Source: a virus
IMG/VR virus record: IMGVR_UViG_3300020477_000031
Coordinates: 1-56,349 of that record
Strand: one strand, 5' to 3'
DNA length: 56,349 nt
The notes under the pieces are model-generated. The model had not been told where the DNA came from, did not search any database, and saw only the letters and a program-made list of their open reading frames with translations. Positions 34,449 to 43,318 of this stretch are shown in pieces. The position numbers were made by a program, and so were the translations under genes. Each line of letters opens with the position of its first letter. Position 1 is the first letter of the stretch.

Positions 34449-34724
34449 ATGGCAAATAGATATGAAAATACTAAAATAACTAAAGATAAAAATGGAATTA
34501 ATAAGTATGATACCACAATTTATAATAAAATTCCAGAAAAAAATGATGACATATATTTAATGTCTACGGAAGGTGATAGATTTGATTTATTAGCTAATCA
34601 ATATTATGGTGATCCACATCTTTGGTGGTATATAGCTAAAGCTAATAATATGAAATTTAATAATATAGAAGTTGGAAAGGTCATACGAGTACCCGCCACT
34701 ACAGAATTTGCTGAAGGTAATTAG
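34449..34724 (+). CDS. 53: Baseplate LysM-type protein (gp53-like)
   Basis: 91 residues. The segment GDRFDLLANQYYGDPHLWWYIAKANN followed by VGKVIRVP is the LysM/tail-protein-X pattern shared by gp53-type baseplate wedge and hub-adaptor proteins. The N-terminal 35 residues are extended and polar. It is shorter than T4 gp53 (196) and keeps essentially just the LysM fold. It lies between two large baseplate genes. Confidence 0.7.
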   Translation: MANRYENTKITKDKNGINKYDTTIYNKIPEKNDDIYLMSTEGDRFDLLANQYYGDPHLWWYIAKANNMKFNNIEVGKVIRVPATTEFAEGN

Positions 34725-34726
34725 TT

Positions 34727-37213
34727 ATGAATATAAGTGACAGAGTTTTTGGTTCTGATTTTAGTCCCGAAATTAAAAAAAAATTATTGGCAAGACAGGC
34801 TATAACTGAAAATGCAAAAGCAAATGAATCTATTTTATCTGACATAGGAAAACATAATTTTAATGGTGAAGCTGAACTTTCATCTAGAAAGGTTTGGGCT
34901 CGTATGTGGACAGCTGTTTCTGTCTATCGTGTGGAAAATGCAGGTTCTGAAAATCAAGTAGCTAGTGATCCATTAGAAGTTAAAGTTTATGCCGTTGGTA
35001 ATAACAATTTAAGTGATTATGAACAAAATAATACATCCGCAAATGAATCTATAATGGCGGATTTTTTATCTAATAATGATTATATGAAACCAAACGCTGG
35101 TATAACCAACATATCCTCTGAATTGACTGGGTATCTAGGTACTATAAAGAATACTACAGTTAATTTTAAAGTATTTAACTATTTTGATTATGATAATATA
35201 GTAACTAATTATTTTTTAAAACCTGGTGCTACTGTATTTGTAGATTGGGGATGGGATACATCTTTAGCTTACGATCCTCTGGAAGAATTTAAAAAGAATT
35301 CTTCACTTTCTAATATAGAAGAATTTTTATATGGAAGTCCAACTAATCCTAATGGGTTAGTACAAAAATCTAAAGGTGATTTAGAAGTTGTTTTTGGTTA
35401 TGTAACTAAATATGATGCCAAAGCTAACTCGGATGGTAGTTTTGATTGTACAATAACTATTACTTCTAAAAATTATGCTATAATTGACCATGATCAATCT
35501 GGTTTAGTAAAATTGGATAATCTATTTAAGAATACTATTACAGATTTAGCTTTAAAACGATTGGCTGAAGAAATGGGATTGGCTGAAATATATGATTTGG
35601 ATTGGATAATATCATCAAAAAAAGGTGGTCAGTGGAGAAAAGCTGTTGCAAAGAGTGTAGCTTCTACTGAAACTAAATTATCACATCAAACTACAGGATT
35701 TAAATATCCAGTTATACCAGAAGCTTCTTATAAGAGTGGTATATACTTTCAATATTTAGATGATGATGTTGGTGATAAAAAGAAAAAAATACCAGATTTA
35801 AACAATAATATGTATGTTACTATAAAATTCTTTGAAGATGAATTTATGAATAATACATTGGGTATTAAAATGGACAATTCTGACAATGATGTGGGTTTTA
35901 ATTCTGAAGGCCAATATGTAAAATTCAATGAAAATTTATATAAAAAACAATTATATACGAAAAACAAATCTTCTTTACATTTTTTATATCCTGATAGAGA
36001 TATAGATAAAGTCAAATCTTCTGGTAGTGTTCCAATAAGAGATTTATTTATAAAAGTTAGTTTAATTAATAGTGAATTTTCTATAAATACGGATATAAAG
36101 GTAGCACTTAAAAATATATTAGATAAGATATCAGGTGATTCATTGGATGTGATGAAATTGAAATTAATGTCTATAAATAATGGTAATGGCTTTTCTATTG
36201 TTGATATAAATAACCCACTGATATTATCAGATATAAAAAATAGATATGATTTGGGTGAACGTAAAAAGGAAGCTTCTAAAGAAAAGAATTTTGATGATTT
36301 ATTTATGTTTAAACCATATTCTCCTAATTCTATGGTATCATCAATAGATTTGACATTAACTACACCTAATAGTGGGTTAGCTAATATGATAGCTATTCAA
36401 TCACTGGGTGGTGATAAGAAAACATTTCCAATATCAGAAAATATATTAAATAATCTAGCTTTAAAATCATTAAATATTGATGGTGATATACACTATGAGC
36501 ACTTACCTACTGTTGATAAATCTGAAAATAGGGTAGAAAAACAACAAAAAAATGAAGTCATTATACCATCACAAGTTACGATGGAAATAGAAGGTGAAGA
36601 TAATGATTCTGAAATTTTAAATACTATTGATAAATTTTATCAAGGTGGATCAGCAGAGTCTGTTGATTTTGTAAAAAAACTGAATGAAGATTATAATTAT
36701 GCTGTTAGTGCATCATCTGCTGTTAAAGTATCTAAATCTGAAAAAGATCAATTTTCTGATGAAGTTGCAGATGATACAGTAGTGACTACATCTCCTAGTA
36801 GATATTTTGAACATAAAGTTAGAAAACATATGGTAACTGGTGGTAATTATACACCCATATTACCATATTCCTTATCATTTTCTATATACGGTATATCAGG
36901 TATATCACCTGGTAATTCATTTAGAGTTGATTATTTACCTAAATTACAAAGAGAAAAATCATTTTTTTGTATTACTAAAGTTACACATGATATTAGTACA
37001 TCTACATGGACAACTAAAATAGATGCACAAATGCGAATGAGAAGTGATAAACCTCTTACAGAATCACATATAATAAGTACACCTCCCATTAAATTATCTA
37101 AAAAGGCTTTGAAGGGTATGGGTTATAGTAAAGAACAAATTACTGATATATGGGAAAATAATTTAAATTGGGAAGAAATACCCCCAGATCCTCCAGAAGT
37201 AAAAACTGCATAA
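34727..37213 (+). CDS. Large baseplate hub-region protein (gp27-like, tentative)
   Basis: 828 residues starting 2 nt after the gp53-like stop. The N-terminal half has FLKPGATVFVDWGWDTS, a strand-rich element found in phage hub proteins. The C-terminal part (YSLSFSIYGISGISPGNSFR, FCITKVTHDISTSTWTTKID) has the pattern of hub domains that form the tail-tube-like ring. The central 300 residues are variable and Asn/Asp/Lys-rich. Likely to link spike, wedges and tube; the exact T4 equivalent cannot be decided here. Confidence 0.55.
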   Translation: MNISDRVFGSDFSPEIKKKLLARQAITENAKANESILSDIGKHNFNGEAELSSRKVWARMWTAVSVYRVENAGSENQVASDPLEVKVYAVGNNNLSDYEQNNTSANESIMADFLSNNDYMKPNAGITNISSELTGYLGTIKNTTVNFKVFNYFDYDNIVTNYFLKPGATVFVDWGWDTSLAYDPLEEFKKNSSLSNIEEFLYGSPTNPNGLVQKSKGDLEVVFGYVTKYDAKANSDGSFDCTITITSKNYAIIDHDQSGLVKLDNLFKNTITDLALKRLAEEMGLAEIYDLDWIISSKKGGQWRKAVAKSVASTETKLSHQTTGFKYPVIPEASYKSGIYFQYLDDDVGDKKKKIPDLNNNMYVTIKFFEDEFMNNTLGIKMDNSDNDVGFNSEGQYVKFNENLYKKQLYTKNKSSLHFLYPDRDIDKVKSSGSVPIRDLFIKVSLINSEFSINTDIKVALKNILDKISGDSLDVMKLKLMSINNGNGFSIVDINNPLILSDIKNRYDLGERKKEASKEKNFDDLFMFKPYSPNSMVSSIDLTLTTPNSGLANMIAIQSLGGDKKTFPISENILNNLALKSLNIDGDIHYEHLPTVDKSENRVEKQQKNEVIIPSQVTMEIEGEDNDSEILNTIDKFYQGGSAESVDFVKKLNEDYNYAVSASSAVKVSKSEKDQFSDEVADDTVVTTSPSRYFEHKVRKHMVTGGNYTPILPYSLSFSIYGISGISPGNSFRVDYLPKLQREKSFFCITKVTHDISTSTWTTKIDAQMRMRSDKPLTESHIISTPPIKLSKKALKGMGYSKEQITDIWENNLNWEEIPPDPPEVKTA

Positions 37214-37230
37214 AAACGTTGTTTTGTATT
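37212..37230 (+). promoter_or_regulatory. 19-nt promoter-like repeat, copy 1
   Basis: AAAAACGTTGTTTTGTATT, identical to 53419-53437. It begins in the stop codon of the hub gene and precedes the tRNA locus by 36 nt. TTGTTT (37219-37224) could serve as -35 with TGTAAC (37241-37246) as a weak -10; TATAAT at 37232 is too close to pair with it. A TAACGTA block follows at 37243. Confidence 0.5.
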
Positions 37231-37266
37231 ATATAATATTTGTAACGTAAAGTATGATATGAAACA

Positions 37267-37341
37267 CGAGATGTAGCGAAGTCCGGTTATCGCACTTGCT
37301 TTGGGAGCAAGGGATCGTAGGTTCAAATCCTACCATCTCGA
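37267..37341 (+). tRNA. tRNA-Pro (anticodon UGG)
   Basis: A complete 75-nt cloverleaf. Acceptor CGAGATG/CATCTCG with discriminator A, D-arm GCGA...TCGC, anticodon arm CTTGC-TTTGGGA-GCAAG with TGG at positions 34-36, variable loop GGATC, and T-arm GTAGG-TTCAAAT-CCTAC. CCA is not encoded (CTA follows). CCA is the commonest Pro codon in this window by eye, so the tRNA suits the phage codon bias. Confidence 0.95.
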
Positions 37342-37350
37342 CTACAAATG

Positions 37351-37468
37351 GGGGATGTATTGGTATCGATTGGGCTTGTTTAACACGGAGTGGTGTTAAA
37401 TGACATTAGTTGACTCAATGATATGTCATAATAAGTTCAAGACGGCGGTTCGATTCCGCCCATCTCCA
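37351..37468 (+). ncRNA. 118-nt tmRNA/tRNA-like RNA without a tag reading frame
   Basis: It starts 9 nt after tRNA-Pro. The ends form a 7-bp acceptor GGGGATG/CATCTCC (one G-T pair) with discriminator A, next to a perfect T-arm GGCGG-TTCGATT-CCGCC. The 5' side TTGGTATCGATTGGG (37360-37374) closely matches the D-loop region of bacterial tmRNA. Between them are a CTTG/CAAG closing helix (37375-37378 with 37438-37441), an 8-bp hairpin TTTAACAC/GTGTTAAA (37379-37400) and a second hairpin TGACAT/ATGTCA (37401-37428). There is no anticodon arm and no ALAA-type tag. It may be a reduced tmRNA or a Y-RNA-like tRNA mimic. Confidence 0.7.
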
Positions 37469-37501
37469 CTATTGTTACAAACTGTTACAATTTATTTTAC
37501 G

Positions 37502-37512
37502 AAAAACGTTGT
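37502..37512 (+). promoter_or_regulatory. Partial copy of the promoter-like repeat
   Basis: AAAAACGTTGT, equal to the first 11 nt of the 19-nt repeat, 70 nt before the preferred ATG at 37572. A TAACGTA block follows 27 nt later (37532), at nearly the same spacing as in copy 1 (28 nt). Confidence 0.4.
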
Positions 37513-37571
37513 AAGATCGGCCAGAATGTGTTAACGTATATTGTATGGTTAACGATAAAAGAAAGGCATTT

Positions 37572-39719
37572 ATGAGTTTTAATTCAAGAGATTTTAAGGG
37601 TTTCACTTTTCGTAGTGGCCCAGCTAAAAAGAAAGAAAATAAATCGTTTTCTTCTTTTTGGGATAATTCATCCGACAGTTATGATGTTGATGAATTTTTA
37701 GGTTTAGATAGTGATAAACCTAAAGGTAAAGATTTAGTTGCTTTGGCTGGTTACAAAAGAGCCATTGGTAACTTTGTTAATATTGTTACTGGTGAAAATA
37801 TTCCTGTTACTTTTAATTCAAGAGATGAAAGTTATACTGATGGTAAAAAAGTTGTCATTGGTTCTAACTTGAATGATAAGAATTTTGATGTGGCTGTTGG
37901 TTTAGCACTTCACGAAGGTAGTCATATTAAACTATCTGATTTTAATTTATTAGCTAATTTAGAAATGAATATTCCAGCTGAAATATATGTTTTGGCTGAA
38001 AAAGTTGGTGTTGATAGGATGACTACTGTTAGTACTGTTAAATCTATTCTTAACTATGTTGAAGATAGAAGAATTGATAGTTTTATTTTCAGAACTTCAC
38101 CTGGTTATAAAGGTTATTATCATTCAATGTATAATAAGTACTTTTATTCAAAAAACATTGATAAAGGTTTGTTGTCGGCTGAATTTAGAACCGAAACTAT
38201 TGATTCTTATTTATTCAGAATTATTAATCTTCATAATAAAAATCGTCAATTGGGAGCTCTTAAAGGTTTAAAAAATATTTATGACTCTATTGATTTAAAA
38301 AACATTAAATTCGTAAAAGATACGAATGACGCTTTGAATATAGCTATTGAAGTTATAACTTTAATTCTTTTAAATATCGACCCAATTAAAACTGAAAATG
38401 ATTCACAAAATGAATCACAAAGTCAACCTGGTGGTTCTTCTGATGACAATACAATGTCAGATGAAAAATTTGAAGATTTACTTGATTCTATTGAAAATGG
38501 TAATGGAAGTTCAGATGAATCAGAAAATGGTAATGGAACTTCTGTTCAAATTCCTACTGATAATCCTTCTTCTGGTAATATGTCAAATGATGATGGTTCT
38601 GAACCAGTTGAACTATCAGATAGACAAAAATCTTTATTGAAAAAAGCTTTTGAAAAACAAGAAAAGTTTATGGATGGTGACATCAAAAAAACTATGTTGT
38701 CTAAAAAAGATAAAACTGATGTTTCATCTATTGATGAAAGTAATTCTACTTATGAAACTGTTGGTGGTGGTATTAATACTAGTCATTGGAATTCTAAAGT
38801 TGGTAATGGAACTAAATGTTTGGTTGTTAGAAATCTTACTCAAGGATTGATTGATACAGGTGTTTTCAGATGTGCTACTTCTTGGAATCAATCAAATTAT
38901 AATCGTAATTCTGATTATAGTTATAGTAGAAGAAATTATAATTTTGTTGAAGAAGGTTTAAGACTTGGAACTATGTTGGGTAGAAAACTTCAGGTTAGAG
39001 GTGAAGAATCATCATTGAAATATACAAGAAAAGATACTGGTAGATTGGATAAGAGATTAATTTCTGAATTAGGTTTTGGAAACTCTAATGTCTTTAGTCA
39101 AACTTTCACTGAAAGATATAACAAAGCTTACTTACATATTTCAATTGACGCTTCTGGTTCTATGTGTGGTGATAAATGGAACAAAGCTATGACATCCGCA
39201 GTCGCGATGATTAAAGCTTGTGATATGGCTGGTAACATTGATGTGGTGGTTTCAATTAGAACTACTCACGGTGATGGGAGAAATGATGTTCCAATGATTA
39301 TGGTTGTGTTTGATTCACGAAAAGATAAATTACAAAAAGTTAGAGCTTTGTTTCCAGCATTGGATGTTTCAGGTACTACACCTGAAGGTTTATGTTTTGA
39401 AGCGATTATGAAAGATTTAATTCCTGGTAATTCTAATCAAGATAGTTATTTCATTAATTATTCTGATGGACAACCTTACTACTCTAATTCTGAAATTTAT
39501 TATGGTGGATTTGAAGGTGAAAGACACACCAGAAAAATGGTTAATGATATGAGAAATATGGGATTGAATGTTTTAAGTTATTTCATTGGTGGTGATTATG
39601 AAAGTGAAAGAGATAATAAAGCTTTTACAAATATGTATGGTAAAGATGCTTCATTTATCAACGCTACCAATATGATGCAAGTAGCAAAAACAATGAATGA
39701 AAAATTCTTAGAAAAATAA
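37572..39719 (+). CDS. vWA-domain protein with HExxH-like zinc-site motif
   Basis: Start ATG 37572 (MSFNSRDFKGF) was chosen because GAAAGG lies 6 nt before it; ATG 37545 lacks a ribosome site. 715 residues. The N-terminal domain has LHEGSHIKLSDF (His114, Glu115, His118) and a downstream YVEDRRIDSF that could supply a further ligand, as in minimal metallopeptidase or CobT-like proteins. A Ser/Asn/Asp/Gly-rich linker follows (about 285-350). The C-terminal von Willebrand A domain has a MIDAS motif DASGSM (Asp526, Ser528, Ser530). Role unknown; vWA proteins commonly act with AAA+ ATPases or bind RNA (Ro60). Confidence 0.8.
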   Translation: MSFNSRDFKGFTFRSGPAKKKENKSFSSFWDNSSDSYDVDEFLGLDSDKPKGKDLVALAGYKRAIGNFVNIVTGENIPVTFNSRDESYTDGKKVVIGSNLNDKNFDVAVGLALHEGSHIKLSDFNLLANLEMNIPAEIYVLAEKVGVDRMTTVSTVKSILNYVEDRRIDSFIFRTSPGYKGYYHSMYNKYFYSKNIDKGLLSAEFRTETIDSYLFRIINLHNKNRQLGALKGLKNIYDSIDLKNIKFVKDTNDALNIAIEVITLILLNIDPIKTENDSQNESQSQPGGSSDDNTMSDEKFEDLLDSIENGNGSSDESENGNGTSVQIPTDNPSSGNMSNDDGSEPVELSDRQKSLLKKAFEKQEKFMDGDIKKTMLSKKDKTDVSSIDESNSTYETVGGGINTSHWNSKVGNGTKCLVVRNLTQGLIDTGVFRCATSWNQSNYNRNSDYSYSRRNYNFVEEGLRLGTMLGRKLQVRGEESSLKYTRKDTGRLDKRLISELGFGNSNVFSQTFTERYNKAYLHISIDASGSMCGDKWNKAMTSAVAMIKACDMAGNIDVVVSIRTTHGDGRNDVPMIMVVFDSRKDKLQKVRALFPALDVSGTTPEGLCFEAIMKDLIPGNSNQDSYFINYSDGQPYYSNSEIYYGGFEGERHTRKMVNDMRNMGLNVLSYFIGGDYESERDNKAFTNMYGKDASFINATNMMQVAKTMNEKFLEK

Positions 39720-39729
39720 GGAGATAGTA

Positions 39730-40179
39730 ATGAGTAGAATAATTAATATTATTATTTTGTGTATGTTGGCCATAGGTTGTTCGGATAATATGTCCAATCA
39801 AAATTCAATAGAATATGAATTTACTGTTGAAACTGGATTGCCATTGGATGGAAATGGATATTATCATTTTGTTATGGAAACCTATGGTACATCACAAGCA
39901 TTAACTAAATTTACAGTTCATACAAATAATCCAATAACTCAATTTGTTTATTGGGATTGTGATACTCAATTTGATTATCAATGGCAAAATCAAAATTTTG
40001 ATGTGGATATAATTAATCATTCATCTTATACAAATGATGTTGGTGATGCATTTACTATGTTTGGTCCTCAAATATCCATGGTTGGTGATACAGTTACTAT
40101 ATATGTTGGTTATGTTGATTATGAATATGATATAGAATATAGTGAATATTTTTATGTTATATTAGAAATTGATGAATAA
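39730..40179 (+). CDS. Predicted phage-encoded lipoprotein
   Basis: 149 residues after AAGGAGA. The N-terminus MSRIINIIILCMLAIGCSDN is a short lipoprotein signal with acylated Cys17 predicted; the lipobox (AIGC) is slightly atypical at -3. The mature part is beta-rich and acidic with many Tyr residues and no Lys-rich tail. Exposed lipoproteins made by phages often block superinfection or modify the envelope; that role is inferred only from type. It lies between the vWA protein and the polymerase gene. Confidence 0.65.
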   Translation: MSRIINIIILCMLAIGCSDNMSNQNSIEYEFTVETGLPLDGNGYYHFVMETYGTSQALTKFTVHTNNPITQFVYWDCDTQFDYQWQNQNFDVDIINHSSYTNDVGDAFTMFGPQISMVGDTVTIYVGYVDYEYDIEYSEYFYVILEIDE

Positions 40180-40187
40180 ATAATATA

Positions 40188-41435
40188 TTGTTTGCATTAA
40201 TTCCAATATTTTCGGATCCATTTTTACATCCATATCATCATGATAACGATTTATCTCTATTATATGTACGCCATTATGGTGATAGGGAAGGTAGAATGAT
40301 ATGTATAAATCATCCAGATTGTGGTGATAAGGAATCCATCGATGATATAAAAAACAATAATGTGAATTTTTATCTAACGCCTGATAAGAAAAAACTTATG
40401 AATATATTTCCTGATACAAGATTGATTGATGTGAATATGATGACTTGGTTGAAAACAAATAAACCATTAAATTTTGAAGATATAAGAATAAATGCATACG
40501 ATTTTTTCCACAGTAAATATTATAATGTCAAAAATTTAAATTTAATAATACCATTGGTTAAACATAAAGAATATTGTGATAGAGTCTTTGACAGAATTAC
40601 CGAAAATATACATCAAGTTTATGAAGTGATGTATACAGAAGCTATAGAAGCATTTAGTTCAATAGAAAAAAATGGTATACGAGTAACTAATGATGTATGT
40701 GATATATTTGATGAAAGGGTAAGAAAACATATATCCAATGGTAAGTTATATTCTCAATATAATTTATGGACATCTACAGGAAGACCAAGTAATTCATTCG
40801 GTAGTGTTAATTTCGCTGCATTAAATAAAGAACAGAGAAAGGCATTTATACCTGAAAATGATATGTTGGTTGAATATGATTATGATGCTTATCATTTAAG
40901 ATTGATTGGTGAATTGATTGATTATAAATTTGGTGATGAATCTGTACATAAACATCTTGCAGAATTTTATGGGTGTTCATATGAGGAATCAAAGGCAAAA
41001 ACATTTAAATTATTGTATGGTGGTATTAGTAGTGAAATAAGAAAATCTATACCTTTTTTTGACAAGACACAAAATTTTATGGATAATTTGTGGGAAAAAT
41101 TTAATGGTGCTAATTATATAAAAACTTATATTTATAATAGAAGAATAAAGTTTTCAACAGATTTAACAAAAAATAAGTTATTTAATTATTATATTCAATC
41201 TTTTGAAACTGAGCATAATATAAAAAGAATCGTTGAAATACAAAAAATCTTAAAAGATTATAAATCCAAAATGGTTTTATACGGATATGATTCATTTTTA
41301 ATAGATTTTGATATTTATGATGGGATAGATTTATTGAAATTAATAAAAAGTGAATTACAGGGTGATAATTATATGGTAAAAATTAAATCTGGCAAACAAT
41401 ATAATAAATTGAAAGATATTACACATAAATTATGA
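40188..41435 (+). CDS. Short family A DNA polymerase-like protein without exonuclease domain
   Basis: The only nearby start is TTG 40188 (ATA codons also lie upstream in frame), so the N-terminus is uncertain. 415 residues. The C-terminal half has family A motifs: STGRPSNSFGSVNFAAL, motif A VEYDYDAYHLRLIGEL (catalytic Asp231), motif B KAKTFKLLYGG (Lys269, Tyr277) aligning with KAINFGLIYG of Pol I, and motif C YGYDSFLIDF (Asp368), where the usual His-Asp-Glu reads Tyr-Asp-Ser. No 3'-5' exonuclease motif is seen. T4-type phages replicate with a family B enzyme, so this may be an auxiliary polymerase. Overlaps the next gene. Confidence 0.75.
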   Translation: MFALIPIFSDPFLHPYHHDNDLSLLYVRHYGDREGRMICINHPDCGDKESIDDIKNNNVNFYLTPDKKKLMNIFPDTRLIDVNMMTWLKTNKPLNFEDIRINAYDFFHSKYYNVKNLNLIIPLVKHKEYCDRVFDRITENIHQVYEVMYTEAIEAFSSIEKNGIRVTNDVCDIFDERVRKHISNGKLYSQYNLWTSTGRPSNSFGSVNFAALNKEQRKAFIPENDMLVEYDYDAYHLRLIGELIDYKFGDESVHKHLAEFYGCSYEESKAKTFKLLYGGISSEIRKSIPFFDKTQNFMDNLWEKFNGANYIKTYIYNRRIKFSTDLTKNKLFNYYIQSFETEHNIKRIVEIQKILKDYKSKMVLYGYDSFLIDFDIYDGIDLLKLIKSELQGDNYMVKIKSGKQYNKLKDITHKL

Positions 41436-43318
41436 TTGATTTTAAAAACACAATAAATAATATAGTAGATGAATGGTCTAATAGAGTATATAATGGTCAG
41501 CCTGATTTTAAGGATCCTGGGCATATATTAACGTTAAGAGAAGTATTGACTGACTTCAAATTTAAAGATAATGTTATAAATGAACTTATAAATAATATTA
41601 TAGAATCCAATGAATTTTATGCTAAAAGCAAAAGTAGTGGTAAAGTTGTTAAATTTTTGAGTAAGGATAGTTGGGAAGATGCTATAAAATCTGGTTCACA
41701 TGAAAAAGTTGATTCTGGTTCAGTTAAAAAGAAATCAACTGAAAAACCTTCTGTGGATAAAAAAGATGATGGGAATAAATCTGAAAAACCTCAATCTAAA
41801 AGTGTTGGTGATAAAACTCCACCACAAAATAAATCATGGAAAGATGAACCAGAAACTGGTGATATTGCTCATGATTTAAAAGTTGATGCGGATAAGAAAA
41901 CGGAATTGATGAAGTTGAAAAAAATAGAATCATTGTCTAATGAAGATGATACTATTACAGATAAACAATTAATGATGACTAAAACTGATGCATTGAATCA
42001 AGCATTGTCAACTGAATCTAAAGATGTTGGTGCCGGTACTGCTGAGTCTAGAGCTGGTGAAGCTATGGTACATAAAGGTCTGCGTATGTTGAAAGATGGG
42101 AAATCTGTTGATGAAATTAGGGGATATTTTGATGATCTCGTCAATTCGAATGATCATGTATTAAATAGTAAAGAAGGTAAAAAATGGGTAGGAGCTTCAC
42201 TATCTACAATAAATAGAATAGATAATGAAATAGGTATAGATAATATAAAAACTGTATCATGGGATACTAAAGTTGGTAGACAATCTATAGGAGTTGATCC
42301 AAATTTAGAAACATCATCTGATATGTTTGTACAAACTAATGAAGGTAATGTTATAGGATTATCACTTAAAAAATCTGGAGCTGTATTTTTAGCTAACAAG
42401 GGTTGGGCTAAAGAATCTAAAAGATTATTGAGTGATTTAAAAGATTCACTTTCACCAGAAGCATACAATCAATTGGATAAATCTATGTCAATTCAATCTT
42501 ATAACACCAGTTTATCTAATAAATTTAAAGATATAACATCTAATATAGATAGTAGTTATATAAATGATTTATTTAATAGATTGCAATCGGAAGATGATAA
42601 AATTATAACTAAATATTTTGGTTCTAGTAAGAAACGTGAAAAATATTTTGAATTATTAAGAAATCCAGATGATTTATTGAATGCTGCTAGGACTGGTAAT
42701 TTAAATGGTAATCAAAAGAAAGTTATAGCTAAATTAACTTCGGTTTATGATAAAGATAGATATAATCATTTAAGACGTGTTGATTCCGAACTTACTGGTA
42801 ATACATTTAAAACATTGAATAATTATCCAGAAGCTAAATTCGCTATGAAAAAACATATAGTAAAATCTATGCATATATCAGAAACATTGTCTTTGAATGA
42901 AAATATAAAACAAGGTGGTGTTAGTGGATTTATGACTCTTTATGGAATTGAACCTGATGGTGCTGTTTTAAATGAAGAAAAATTAGTTGATTTATTTGGT
43001 TCAAAATTTGCTAGTATATTGGGAGAAGTTAGAGCAGGTACTATGGATATTAATGATTTGGAGAATGTTATTATGGAATCTATAGAAATGGATTATGAAA
43101 CTGGCAATATATTATTTAAACATGAAAATAATAAAAAATATCCATTATTTTTTATGAAAGCTAGAACTCGGGGTATTGGTGCTAGCCCAACTATGGAAAT
43201 GGCACAAACTCCACTTATGGCTTACGCACTTAAAATGGGAACATTTAATTCAGATAAATGGCCATTGGATATACAACAAAAATTTAAAAAACATATAATA
43301 TCAGCAGAAGAATTATAA
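41432..43318 (+). CDS. Large protein of unknown function with possible PD-(D/E)xK-like segment
   Basis: 628 residues. The N-terminal 60 residues are helical, then a KSSGKVVKFLSKDSWEDAIK motif, a low-complexity Lys/Ser/Pro region (about 90-150) and a helical centre. The segment SSDMFVQTNEGNVIGLSLKK (about 290-312) places Asp, hydrophobic strand and S-L-K in the order of PD-(D/E)xK nucleases, but the match is loose. The C-terminus contains FMKARTRGIGASPTMEM. Start overlaps the polymerase gene by 4 nt and the stop overlaps the next ATG. Confidence 0.6.
   Translation: MIDFKNTINNIVDEWSNRVYNGQPDFKDPGHILTLREVLTDFKFKDNVINELINNIIESNEFYAKSKSSGKVVKFLSKDSWEDAIKSGSHEKVDSGSVKKKSTEKPSVDKKDDGNKSEKPQSKSVGDKTPPQNKSWKDEPETGDIAHDLKVDADKKTELMKLKKIESLSNEDDTITDKQLMMTKTDALNQALSTESKDVGAGTAESRAGEAMVHKGLRMLKDGKSVDEIRGYFDDLVNSNDHVLNSKEGKKWVGASLSTINRIDNEIGIDNIKTVSWDTKVGRQSIGVDPNLETSSDMFVQTNEGNVIGLSLKKSGAVFLANKGWAKESKRLLSDLKDSLSPEAYNQLDKSMSIQSYNTSLSNKFKDITSNIDSSYINDLFNRLQSEDDKIITKYFGSSKKREKYFELLRNPDDLLNAARTGNLNGNQKKVIAKLTSVYDKDRYNHLRRVDSELTGNTFKTLNNYPEAKFAMKKHIVKSMHISETLSLNENIKQGGVSGFMTLYGIEPDGAVLNEEKLVDLFGSKFASILGEVRAGTMDINDLENVIMESIEMDYETGNILFKHENNKKYPLFFMKARTRGIGASPTMEMAQTPLMAYALKMGTFNSDKWPLDIQQKFKKHIISAEEL

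Noticed and set aside
37400-37534. ORF starting ATG 37400 after GGAG inside the tRNA-like RNA
   Set aside because: It runs through the T-arm and acceptor of a convincing structured RNA and encodes nothing recognisable; the GGAG is the hairpin loop. Considered a chance reading frame.
38398-38640. Second-frame ORF inside the vWA gene
   Set aside because: Located over the Ser/Asn/Gly linker of a well-supported gene; composition is Met/Leu/Ile-biased as in frame shadows.
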